A stretch of 64,000 nucleotides of DNA from Limnephilus marmoratus. Taxonomy: Eukaryota > Arthropoda > Insecta > Trichoptera > Limnephilidae. The notes below the pieces were generated by a model. It searched no databases. It had not been told where the DNA came from and saw nothing but the letters and a program-made list of their open reading frames with translations. Each line of letters begins with the position of its first letter. Within the stretch, counting starts at the first letter, position 1. Made by a program: the position numbers and the translations under genes. Below, piece after piece: positions 12,371-23,900 of the stretch. The DNA is taken from contig OU862912.1 in NCBI GenBank assembly GCA_917880885.1, positions 50,579,117-50,643,116 of the forward strand. The letters run 5' to 3'.

Positions 12371-13699
12371 TAGTTGTAATACTTGTTTGTCTATTTCTTG
12401 AGAAAAGATGTTACATGAGCAACTATACCTTAGCTAATTAGCTAATCCGTCTATCTGTCTGTAATCCCGCCAAATAACAATAAATAGTCGTAATTCATTA
12501 AATTTATTACACTCCCCACTAGCTCTTTTGTGTTTTTGTACAGGACATAAATTTTTTTCTCGAAGATTTTGGGATTCATTTAAATACTCACTTTATTTTG
12601 GCAAATTAATTGCAACATGATTCAAATTAATGAGATATCAATTAACACATATTAGATATAATAATTAATACATTTTGGTCAATTTTGTAATAATAATACA
12701 TAACACCCATTATCATCCTTTGTCTTTTTGTACTGGCATATTCAATATTAGCAATCGTACCGTAAATGTAAAATGTACAATTGCACAATTTTGATAAAAG
12801 CCATTTTGTTATGACCACGTATAAAATGTTATGTTAATTTGTCCAATAAACCTAGCATTCTATTATTTGTGATTGATTAATTTATTTATCTGGTATATAT
12901 GTACATTGTTTGCTACTATTTTAAGAGGAGGCGATTCTGAACGGTCAAATATTAATTTATTTTTCATCAACTTATGTAGTAACTAGAACTAATCCATAAA
13001 GTTGTGGATCCCTAGAGTAAGATTGGGGAATTTGTTACCTATGTCAATAATAATTATCATAGATTTGTAAGTGCAAATAAAGTTTTGTATGGTTTTATTC
13101 TGGGTACTTTATTTATCTAACTGATTCACCGGTTCCATGACAATTGATCTGCTGACAATTGACCCCGGTGTACTTATATACAATATGCAGTTGGTTTAGG
13201 GAAAACACGGTACACCTAATTACACAAAATATAACTAAGTGACACCGAAGGGATGTGCAGAGAGGATGTACCGCCGAATAGCAAGAGTTTAAAACATATT
13301 TTCATTCAAATGCATTGGAAAAATCTATTTCAAATGCATTAAGGAAAAAACATTACGTAGATTAAATCATATGAAATCCTAAATTGGAATAAAATCCCCG
13401 GCTTCTGAAACGCTCAGATTGGTCGGCCAGGTAGACAGGCGCTCGCTTGCGGCGAGGGGAGGAGAGCGAGCGGGCGAGGGACAGGCACAATCCTACGTAA
13501 ATATATACTTCCCCTGCTCCTCGCATCGCCAAGGCAGGCTGGGGGAGCGGTACCGTGCTGAGTGCCGGGAAAATAGAAAACAAAGACAGACTTCTCTTTG
13601 ATTTCCCCGACAACTCGTCCGGTACAGTATTTCTTCAACCTCAAAATAAATCTGTAAATTTGTTTAAAAAACAAAGCCAAACCACCAAAGACACTCTCC
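12371..13699. other. Intergenic sequence with a GC-rich patch
   Basis: Mostly AT-rich without recognisable genes. Positions about 13400-13570 are strikingly GC-rich (GGCGAGGGGAGGAGAGCGAG) for this window and could be a promoter-like island or a repeat. I see no exon associated with it. Confidence 0.4.
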
Positions 13700-14077
13700 G
13701 TGTAATAGCACGTACCCGAAGGCTTTTAACAAGCAATTCCTGAGCATATTTGGAGTAAAAAATGTAGATGTTGTTTTGCTGTTTGATTTTTTTTTTTCAA
13801 CTAAAAACAAACAAAAAAAATTTCCATCACACGTCCAATTGACTAGTCGGGTGCAGCCAGCACGGGTCATGTACGTGATATGCACTCCGTCTCGTTCCAG
13901 CAGCACGCTAACAGGAGAGAGAGCGTGATTCCGTTGTGACATGTAGTAGTGGCGACGTGAAAGAAACATATTTATTTTGTTTTATATATGAAAAAAATAT
14001 CACTGGACAGCAAGATGATTTTACTCCATTTATGTTCAGGAATCGCTTGTTAAAATCCTTCGGGTACATGCTGTTAC
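13700..14077. mobile_element. MITE with long inverted repeats (copy 1)
   Basis: Left arm GTACCCGAAGGCTTTTAACA ... GGAGTAAAA is repeated inverted at the right end, followed in both arms by a TTTGCTG/CAGCAA word. Arms are about 75-100 bp. A diverged relative lies at 35850-36205. Confidence 0.75.
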
Positions 14078-14149
14078 AACCTGTAACTAATATATAAATA
14101 GACTGGCTGAAGTCCCCGACGTCGCTCACGTTTTTAGAAATCATTTATA

Positions 14150-15072
14150 CGAGGGCTAGAGTAATTATACGGGTCCGTAAAATAAGGTCTCCAAGGTGCT
14201 GCGGTCGTTAGGAACAATTTTACGCGAGATCCGGCAACACTGGCGAGTAGCCTGGTTCCCCTACACCATATCCCTACCGCACTGCACTTTCTGCGACACT
14301 TATTCTTGGTGTGGCAGCCGTTCGCGATGGAGCTTCCCCTCGCCGCACCCGCCAGTTGTGAATTACGCTCTGTGATTAGTTTTTTTGTGTAAAGAACAAA
14401 ACCCCGGTAGCAATTCATTCTCAGCTACTTGAAGTGTACGAAAAACAGTGTATGAGTGCGAAAACATGCAGAAATGGTGCAGAGAAATTAAAAGCGTACC
14501 GGACGGCCATTGGTTTCAGACGAAAAAATTGCCAAAATGGAAAAAACAATGATTGCAGACCGACAAGTGACGGTTCAGGAGCTCTGTGATATGATCCCTG
14601 ATGTCAGTAAGACCACTATTGACAAGATTTTGACAGAACATTTGGGAGACCACAAGGTCTGCCAAGTTGGGTCCCAAAATGCTCACCGTAGATCACAAAC
14701 AGCAACAGGCTGAAGCTGCCCGTGAATTCCTGCCATGACATCGATGGCGAAGAATTCTTGGACTCAATTGTGATTGGGGACGAGACCTGGATACACTACA
14801 CGACACCAGAGACAAAGGAACAATCCCAATGGCGTCATTCAGATTCGTGGAAGCGAAGTTTAAAAACGAATTACAGAGCGTAACTCACACCTGGCGGGTG
14901 GAAATTCCATCGCGAACGGCTGCCATGCCGAGACTAAACGTCACAGAGGGTGCAACGTAGTGGGGATTTGGCAAGGGGAAATCTGGCTAAACGCCATTAT
15001 TGCTGGAGTGCGCGTAAAATCATTCCTCGCGACGGCAGCACCTTGTAGACCTTATTTTACGGACAGCCCTCG
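14150..15072 (+). mobile_element. mariner element with long inverted repeats, transposase truncated
   Basis: TA dinucleotides flank a 923-bp element with ends CGAGGGCT/AGCCCTCG and inner inverted blocks GTCCGTAAAATAAGGTCT and AAGGTGCTGC. It encodes pieces of a mariner transposase on +: from about 14490, RTGRPLVSDEKIAKMEK and VSKTTIDKILTEHLG (helix-turn-helix region), then from about 14743, GEEFLDSIVIGDETWIHYTT containing the first catalytic Asp. A frameshift near 14660, a stop near 14740 and loss of everything after about 14875, including the other two Asp residues, make it inactive. Confidence 0.85.
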
Positions 15073-15140
15073 TAGATAGTGACCTCTTGTTTTGAAGGTC
15101 AAATGTGAAAAATTTCATCAATCTCAGAATAAAACAAATA

Positions 15141-16231
15141 TCTAATATATAAAATTCTCGTGTCACGGTGTTTGTTATCATACTCCTCCGAAACGGCTGG
15201 ACCAATTTTGATGAAATTTTGTGTGCTTATCTGGTAGGTCTGAGAATCGACCAAAATCTATTTTTCATACCCCTAAAAGTAAAGGGTGTTCCACTCCAAA
15301 TTTTTTTTGGATAAATTTTTTATTTTTTTTATGGTGATGCATTAAAAAATACATGCAGCCCTAAATTGTCACCCTTCTACCATTAACCCCTATTTTTTAA
15401 AAGTGATATTAGTAATTCAAACCGGTGTCACTTCTGACCCGATGAGAACGAAGCTGGCCTCTTTTCTCTAATTTTAAATTTTTTACTAATCAATTACTGT
15501 TTGATATTGTTACTACAAACATGATTCACGGTCCATGCGGTAAAGTCGGGTTAGTTACACTATTTATAACTCGAGAACGGCTGGGCCGATTTTGATGATC
15601 TTTGATTTGTTGGATTTGTCTCCACCCCGGATAGGATAATAACTATTAAAACATCACAAAAGTTAACGAAATAAATCGTTAAAAACGAAAATTATTTTCC
15701 CCATACATTTTCTATGGAACGAATTCTCCTATTTTGAAAGAACTGCAGCAATATTGTGAGGGGTATAATATTGAACTGTGCATGAATTCCAAACATTCAA
15801 AAATGTCAAATGTCAATGCGTTGATTGTTGTGCATTTGTTTTTAATCATATAATGCTGCCCTTCTTTCTTACATACTCAATGTCAATAGTCACAAGTCAC
15901 CTCATGATCCCGGGCACCCCTGCTAAATCACCAAACGTAGCGAACCACTTGGGGTGATCTATGGCAGAGGTGTTGGTTATTAAATAAATGGTTCCCGGGG
16001 CTGCGGCACCCATATCCGCCTCCCAAATTCCCGTAAGTAATTGTAAAAGTAAGACAATCACAAAAATATAAATCCGTACACAACGCCATTTCTGATAATG
16101 ACAAAAACAAAACACGGACAGTTACGCATCGATAATTGCTTCATTGCATAATTTTTAACTTAATAAAAACACTGAATTTAATTCAACAGTTATTGATTCT
16201 GAGGCGGTACGAAGTTCGTCGGGTCAGCTAG
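15141..16231 (+). mobile_element. Non-autonomous Helitron
   Basis: 5' end TCTAATATATAAAATTCTCG followed by GTGTCACGGTG and CCGAAACGGCTGGACC, a widespread arthropod Helitron start. 3' end has a short hairpin (ACGAAGTTCGT) then CGGGTCAGCTAG, with A before and T after the element. A fragment of the ~450-bp repeat (15896-16027) sits inside. No Rep/helicase coding sequence. Confidence 0.8.
15896..16027 (-). repeat. Fragment of the ~450-bp unclassified repeat (copy G)
   Basis: Matches the 5' part of the family on minus: GGGAGGCGGATATGGGTGCC, CATAGATCACCCCAAGTGG and GATTTAGCAGGGGTGCCCGG. Nested in the Helitron, so it inserted later or was captured by it. Confidence 0.7.
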
Positions 16232-18041
16232 TAACTTATAAAAACTTTCAAACCAAAAACGCATGATTTTGCATTTAGTAATCATGGCTATCATTGGGTT
16301 TATTTTACTAAAACAACTAGGTTATAAAAAAATTCTTTATTGAAAATTTTACATGTATGTATTACAAAAAATTATTGAAATAATTAATTCACTGTAAACA
16401 TATAAAACGATAAGAAGTCTTTAGATATAATAATACAATTTTATGATAACATTACTTTCCAAAAATATACATATAGCCGTCGCAACATTGGCAAGCTCCC
16501 AAAACAGACTTAGCGGCGAATTAATATACTTTAACTTGTAACAATAGGTTTTGATCAATGTGTAGATAAATGACAAAAACTTAAAAAAGAGTACTCTACA
16601 ATATTATGTAATATACTCAATTACTTCATTATTAAAGAATAATTCAAATACAAAATTTTATGAAATTAAAATGTTATGTAACAATAATTACTAAGGATCT
16701 TAACCTAAATATCACAAATTATGAACAATATTAATATAAATTTTACATGTCTGCTACTTAATCCAGACTTACGGTAATAATTACTAAAATAATTCATTTT
16801 CTACTCTTTCGCAGATGGCAATAGTTTAATTAATTTAGGAAAAAAACATGTTTTGCAAGTTATTATTAACACACTTCAGGAGGGCGAAAAAAAAAAGATC
16901 CCGTTCGAGAAAATGGAATTAGTTTTTAACCGATATATCTTTGAAAATAATATCTACATATGAATGATTTTTTTTATAGTACTCGCCACACCCCTACTAT
17001 AAAAGTATTTTCCAAAATTATAGCCTTCTTTGTAATAGGACTCCTTAACCACTGGAGCGACAGCGCAATTAAAAACTTTTTTCTCCGATGACTCGAGATT
17101 TTGGTTATCATTTTGAATATTTTCTCCGCCCACATTAAAAAAATCATACCTCCGAATTTGGATACAGGGACGTACAAACTGATTATAGTTCTGTATAGCC
17201 AATGAATTCTCACCTATCTTTTGTCGATTATCAGTATGTATTATCACATATTCGTAGGATTTATAAATAAAAATATTATAAAATCGTAAACTTCTACTTA
17301 TTTACTTACAAATACAAATAAGGGAAAATTTGCCAAAATTGCCATATTGTGGCAATAAGCGCTCCAGAGGATAAACAGATGTTAAAGTCAGTGTCGGCCA
17401 TTTAGTAACATTTTATGTATAAAAATTGTATGTGTTTTATTATGTACATTAAAAAAAAAAACTGGTTTATCTTTGGTGTAAATCAATACAAAAAAAAAAT
17501 ACAATTTTCGCAACTCCAGTGCCAAAATGTAAGTTTCCTTTTGATAAAATATTATTCAACAAAAAAGACAAGGAGATAAGATTTCCCAACTTGGATCACA
17601 CATACATTTAAATATTTTTTATTTTTTATATGTTTTATATATATATATGTAGTTGGGACTCTTACAAAGAGATTGGTGTAGGTATTGAAAAAGCTTCTAA
17701 GTGATGTTGTCAGATGCCAGCAGGAAAAGTGCTTCTATCGATGGCCGACAGGGGTACCCGAGTAGGCGGGTGCCGCCAAGACGGACGCCGAGAGGCAGGT
17801 GCCGCCGTGATGGCTCTGGCCAGCCTAGCGTCCAGATTCAATTAGCCGCTAGTATAGACAGGTCATGTGTCTCGCAGCATTATTATTGTAAATACGTTAA
17901 CTCGTAATAAACCAGTTTTTTATCAAGAATTTAAAGTTATTGAGAAGCCCCACATAGAACTAATAGTGTTTAAATGTAAATAATACCACACATCACAGTG
18001 TACTGGCGTAAAAGGAAGAACTACTCTTTCCGTGCAGTGCG
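16232..18041. other. Intergenic; one unassigned minus-strand ORF
   Basis: Mostly AT-rich. The minus strand at 16954-17247 has a 97-codon frame with reasonable amino-acid mix (GGENIQNDNQN, KEGYNFGKYFYSRG), but no recognisable domain, neighbour exon or promoter, so I do not call it a gene. A GC-richer patch at 17700-17860 also remains unexplained. Confidence 0.4.
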
Positions 18042-18160
18042 TTAAGATGAATTAATCGTTTGCGCCCGTACATACGCAACACAAATAAATGATTTTGTCC
18101 ATAAACAAACTATTTATTCAAATTGTGTATGTACAGGTGCAAACAATTAATTCATCTTAA
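18042..18160. mobile_element. Palindromic MITE at a TTAA target
   Basis: TTAA, then GATGAATTAATCGTTTGCGC ... with its inverse ending ATTAATTCATC, then TTAA. The inner part GTACATACGCAACACAAATA is again mirrored. The whole 119 bp can fold as one hairpin. TTAA is the piggyBac target, so a piggyBac-type origin is inferred. Confidence 0.65.
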
Positions 18161-18774
18161 TATTTTAAAACAACTTGCAAAAAGTTTTTTTCAAAAATAA
18201 TTAAACCAGCGTCATCTATGAAAGAGCAGATTATGAAATATGCATCGCCTAATGGAGCTAAAATGTACCATAATACCGTCTACAAATTTGTTTAATTACA
18301 AAATAATACCAGACTGCTGATCATCGCAGAACAAAAACAAAAAATTTGAGATTTGTACCAATAATTTTTTTATTATGTTCAACGGGAATCATTAATTCAC
18401 TCTTTAATGTTGGTTTCGAATCATCCATTAACAGTCATCCATAGTTAAAAATTAAAGCTCTTGCTTTCCGTGTGATGGCAAGAGATGAAATGTCAGTGCA
18501 GATTTCGCACCTTTATGAGTAATGCGGTAATGAGATTCAGTTACCATAATCAACAATGCAAAAATGAATAAAAACCTGGATTCAGAACATAATAATAATT
18601 ATTTAATTTTAATATGTACAAACTTGTTCATCAAACATGACATTGTCAGGAAAGCGTAGACTAGAAATACATATTTTGTATTATACTGTTTATGATTGAT
18701 GAATAAGTCAACCATTGATCGGCAATACATTTTTCCCTTTTCAAATAATAAAATTACTACTACATATTAGGATA
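18161..18774. other. AT-rich intergenic stretch
   Basis: No gene, RNA or complete element recognised. Confidence 0.5.
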
Positions 18775-19476
18775 GGTTAGTTCACAGAATTTGAACAATT
18801 TATTAAATTTCAAAGTTAACCGGTCAAAGGTCGGAGCCGCAAATCTGAGGGCATCATATGCGCATGCGCGAGAAAATAATTCAAATATTTTAATAATATT
18901 GTCGACGAAAAACTTTTTGTCTGCGATTTTGACCCTTCTATGTACAGAATTTGTATGAAGAACAGTGTCAGAATCGCTTGCGCCATCATTACTCTAGGTG
19001 ATGCTAAAAGTCTCATTCACCTAGTCACCCTGGAATATTTTTAAAACGATTTCATTCATGACAATGCGCTGTCATAATTTGCCGCGAATTTAACGGTCGC
19101 AATAAATGCGTGTATCGCGAATAAAACGTTGTAAAACCTATTAATTTACGTAATAAATGCAAGTAATGTGGTTTTAGTAGATAGTTTATTGTGTTGTGAA
19201 CGTGTTTCAGTCAATAAAATATACAATAGCTCAAAATTTATCAACAAAACATTCAATTCAAAATTCAAAGTAGTGGTTTTTTAGTGTTTTTTTGTGAAGT
19301 TCCGCGAAATGGCCCGGCATTTGACCGGTTAAAAGTCAAGTTCTATTCAATTCGTACTATTATTTCATCACGGACCGGTTGTTTCACATTACTAGGAGAA
19401 GGACTTTCACAGAACTTGAATAATTAACTTTGAAATTTGAATCGTTCAAATTCTGTGAAACAAACCTGTAGTAAAT
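18775..19476. mobile_element. Nested MITE pair
   Basis: Outer inverted ends: TTCACAGAATTTGAACAATT at left, and its inverse CAAATTCTGTGAAACAAACC at right. Inside lies a second element with ends AACCGGTCAAA/TTTGACCGGTT (18818-19332). Words in the inner element (GCGATTTTGACCCTTCTATG, CAGAATCGCTTG) recur in the Rif1 intron at 21340-21860. Confidence 0.65.
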
Positions 19477-19944
19477 GGCAATGTTATCAGGAGAAATAAC
19501 GACGGAAAAAAAACTCACTGTAATCTCGTTTTAATCTCTAAAAAAAGTTATGCGTACACTAAAGCCCTTCATATATGGAGATACTTACAAGCTACGTGAA
19601 TGTGACGCAACTACAAGTAGCCTACCGATATGCTACTCTTTTGCTGGTTTCTGTACACGTTCCTACCAGAAATGAACTGAACTTGGAACATTTTTTCACT
19701 TGCGGCAGTAGAATTAAAATGATGTCAAGCGACTAGTGATGAAGACAATAATATTGTTCTTCTTTATCTTTGCAAGCATAAAAAACGATCTAAAAGAAGA
19801 ATCTAGATTCATCCGTAGAAAGAAATAACAAATAATTGTAGGGCATTCGTAGCCGCCAAAGAACTACATGAGAATGATGTCAAATTAACTTTTTTTCTAA
19901 TCTCAATTCAAGTCTTCTCTGTTACATCCTTTCTTACATATTAC
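19477..19944. other. Intergenic, nothing recognised
   Basis: No gene or repeat boundary recognised. Confidence 0.45.
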
Positions 19945-19952
19945 GGTAAAAC

Positions 19953-20098
19953 CAGGGGCGTAGCTAACGCCGTATTAATGATACGGGGCCCAGGGGTTAC
20001 AGAGGTCTTTTGTTTCTTTTGTGGGAAATCTATATCCTTCATTTGGGCCCCCCAACTAATTTTGATACAGGGCCCCTCCAAGGCACGCTACTCCACTG
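19953..20098. mobile_element. hAT-type MITE with perfect 8-bp target duplication
   Basis: Ends CAGGGGCGTAGCTAACG and (inverted) CAGTGGAGTAGCGTGCC. The flanks are GGTAAAAC at 19945-19952 and GGTAAAAC at 20099-20106, an exact 8-bp duplication as hAT transposases make. The interior has GGGGCCC/GGGCCCC blocks. It has no ORF. Confidence 0.85.
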
Positions 20099-20106
20099 GG
20101 TAAAAC

Positions 20107-20943
20107 ATGGATATTTCCCCACCCCTCCAGAAGAAATTTAACATTCAAATCATGTTCAGATGGCATTTCTGTGAAACGAGTAATGGACACAAATGCAACT
20201 AGCATAGCACACTACCAGCACTTTCAGTAGCGTGCAACCGATGTCAAACCCATAATCGATGCGAATGCTAAGCACACGGAACTTGAAAGTATCTCCATGT
20301 ACGAACAGCTAAACTTTCAAAAGTGACCAGGTATCTCAAACATAGTATTTTTGTCGTAATCCTTTTTCACAGGATAATGAGGAAATAATATTGACAGCAT
20401 TTTGTTTTATAACATAGATAGTTAATAAAATAACTTTTTAATCATCGTAACAAATAGATTCAATAATGATTCAACAAGGCCCAAATTACTTAACGCTTCA
20501 GTTTGAAATTTACAAGATGATTGGGAATAATGATTTACTCAAATATTATAATAATGAGAACAATGAATGTTTTAAGTGAAATTTGTACGTACTTGTAAAA
20601 CCACCCTTATGTTATACTTACGCAATTTATGGCTGAAATCGTGTGACTCGTCGAATGCACCTCTATCCTAATTGTTAGCTAAGGTCAAGGAATGCACAGA
20701 ATGCTTGAAGCAGACAATATCGGCAACTTCAAGCTGTAAGCAGCTTCGACAGTCCACATATTACGAATATCGACTGCTTTGTGTATTCCCAGACAAAGGA
20801 TGAAATATTTACAGAAATCTACTTTATGACGGATGGATGAAATAAATTAGGCTGTTGTGAGTATAAATGCACCGAATTGCTTTCAATCCTTAAAAAGTAA
20901 AAGTTCTTGCAGATTTAAAAGTCAATATATAAAAAAAATTTGC
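20107..20943. other. Sequence downstream of the Rif1 stop codon
   Basis: Likely holds the Rif1 3' UTR on minus. No canonical AATAAA on minus is obvious close to the stop; CATAAA variants occur near 20640 and 20820. No other gene seen. Confidence 0.4.
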
Positions 20944-23900
20944 TCAACTATCGAGACGTCTCTCTACACTTATTTTATAATATTTATCAATATTATTTTG
21001 GATATAAGCCAAAACGGATTTGTCAGCGAAGAGGCTCGGGGTCAGGAGTAGGTCCCGGCTGTGCTGCTGGACAGCAGGATTCTGAAGAAGTCGCTCTTGG
21101 AGAGATACAAGTTCCTCATCGGAGAGATGGTCGGCTATGTTTTCTCTAAGGTACGAAACAGCCGCCTTATTCTGGAGTAGTTTCTGCTGAATTTTGATTG
21201 CATTTTCATCAGACAACTCTTCCAGGCAGGTTTTTGAAGACTGAAAAAAAATTATAATAAAAATCAGCCGGGTGGATTTTGAAAGTGGATTAAAAAACAA
21301 GGTAACCTAGTACCTAAGTCCCTTTTATAGAGGACAGAAATTGGAATAATTAACATCTATTAGAATTTGGACCTAAGCTCCCTTTTAAAATTGTAAATTC
21401 GGAGCTCAACCGTTGCAAACTCCCGAGTCTGTTCAACATAAGAGTATCTCCTCGACACACTAAGCCCTGAGCCCTTAACTCGTTGAATGCCGGGAGTAAA
21501 TGGGGTTGGTTGTAACCAATTAGCGTTCGCAAAAAGCGGCAGCCATGACACCCAATGTCCGGCGATTCTGACAGCGTCCTTGAGAAATTTCGTACATAGA
21601 AAGGTCAAAGTTGAAGACCAAAGAATTTTTCCCGCGCATGCGCAAGAACTGCGCACGTTCCCGCGCTCCGGTAAATCATTAATATAAATTATATGGAGTG
21701 ACCAAGCGAATTGCGGTTTTCTCTATGGTAAAGAGCGATAATAGAGCAAGCGATTCTGACCGTGTTCTTCACACACTTTCTTTATACATAAGGGTCAAAA
21801 TCGCGTGTAAAGTCTCACGACACGCCGGCGCACGAGCGGCACCTGAGCGGTTAACCCCACTAATAAGGCCCTTTTTCAATGTCACCGTTCACAAACAAAT
21901 TATGAAGCAAACTTGCCAATTCCTCACCTACCCAGTTTAGCGTATGAATATACATATGACATCAACATTTTTAAAATGCCAAATTCAATGTTTAAAAGAC
22001 ACCTAAACAATTTTTCACATCAAAATATCATTTTTGATAACATTTGATATTTTAATATATCATTGCAATTTAAGAAATTATTTTATAGTATGTACAACCA
22101 TTGTTTTATTACTAAAAGTAGAATAAAAATTGTAACCATTTTATGTAAAGTAAAAGCCCCGTGGGCGTATAAAATAGAAAAATAAATAAAAATAGAGAAG
22201 TCATAATTACCATTTTCAGCAAGCTCTCGGTGAGTGCATAACTTTCAACTTCCGGAGTATTATCAGGCTGGACAACTGGAGAATTATTTCGAGACTTCTT
22301 TGCTTTGAAATTAGGTGAATTGCTTAGTTTTCTCTTTTTTAATTTTTTTACAGAACCGCAAATTGGAAGTTTTGCAAGAGAATTCACAAGCGTAGGCATT
22401 TCTATGGTCTCAATTAAAGTGTCACCAGTAATGTGTATTATCTCTCCTGTTTCCATCTGAAAGCTTTCTTCCATTTCAAGATGCACTGTGGAAGAGTCAT
22501 TGAGAGATGTGTCGGTAATATTTTCAGCCAAGTCATCCGCCTCCTCATTTGGAATTTCAATAATAATCTCTTCTACAACAGAATCGGTTGAAGGAAACAT
22601 GATTATTTCTGCGGGCATTTCTTCCACTGATGCTATTAAATCCTCAGCCAATTCAGGAGATTTTTCATAAATTTGTTTCTCATAAGCAGCAAGAACACTT
22701 TTGGCTGTTTTCAACTTTGGGGATTTCAGTGGTAATCTTTGGATCTTCAATTCTGTCATCCTTGCTAAATCTCCTATTGTGTTAATCTCATCTTTAACAT
22801 CCTCCAAAAATGTTTGTTGCCACATCTTTGAAGAAAGGTCTGCTGCAATCTCACTTATTGAAGTCTGGCAGTCGCATAAGCTCGGGTAGATGGGCAGGGA
22901 ATCATCGAGTAAATGGTTATCTGCAATTTCCATGACCTGCTGTGTTTCCACAACCAAAGAACAGTTATCGGAGAGTTGGGATATTTTAGATAAACCATTG
23001 TCAATTCCTAAGACATGAGGTGTATCATTGTCTGTCTTCTTCACGAGACACTTCACTACCTTTGGGGATCTCATGAAACTAAGCCCGTCTCTGTAGTTTT
23101 TAGATTTGGACTGCGGCGATCTGATGCATTGTGGTGGATCGATGTACTTCTTCACATTTATTGAAGTTGAAACTGGAGGGTCATGAAAACTGACTCGTTT
23201 TTTCTGAAAGAATATATATAATAGATTAATATTTTTCAGCAAAAAATAGACACGGAAGAACTATCCAAGAAAAAATGAAGACACTTACTTTGCTAGAAGG
23301 AGAAGGAGAGTAGGTTTGATCGTCGCCAATTAGCTTCTTGAGAATGGGTCCAGCCGGAGAAGCGTTCTGCGATGGCAATACCTTGCTGAACTCTAGGATA
23401 TTCTCTTCTTCACTTATTTTGCTTCGATCACTGCTTTCCGACCCATTGCCATAGAAATTGTGTAAATTCTTCCGTGCCACCACCCTGATAGGAGACATGT
23501 TGTCATTTTTATCTACACTCTCTATATGCTCCAAGTCCATTTTGCACAGACCCAGCATCTGGGCTGTTCTCCCGTTAGCCCTGCTCATTAGTGGGCGGTT
23601 CTTCTTCTGATCCAACATGCTACTGGGACTGGACACTGCGGGCACGGGCCGCGGCGGTGAAGGGCTGTTCTCCCCAACGCTCGTCTTCTCCTTAACTGGG
23701 GAAACTTGCTCTCCACTAAATATGTCTGGAGAGGAAGACTTTGGAAGAGATTTGACAGGAGAAAAAAGAATAGCTGGCCTGGAAATTTTTTTTGGTGAAA
23801 TAAGCCTCTTTTTTGGAGGAGATTCTTCATTCGTATTTTCAGATACACAATCATTTTTCTCTGGTGAAGACAAGTCAGGAATCACTGAACATGTTTCATC

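Noticed and set aside
16954..17247. 97-codon minus-strand ORF
   Set aside because: Composition is plausible but there is no domain, second exon or promoter; left as unassigned.
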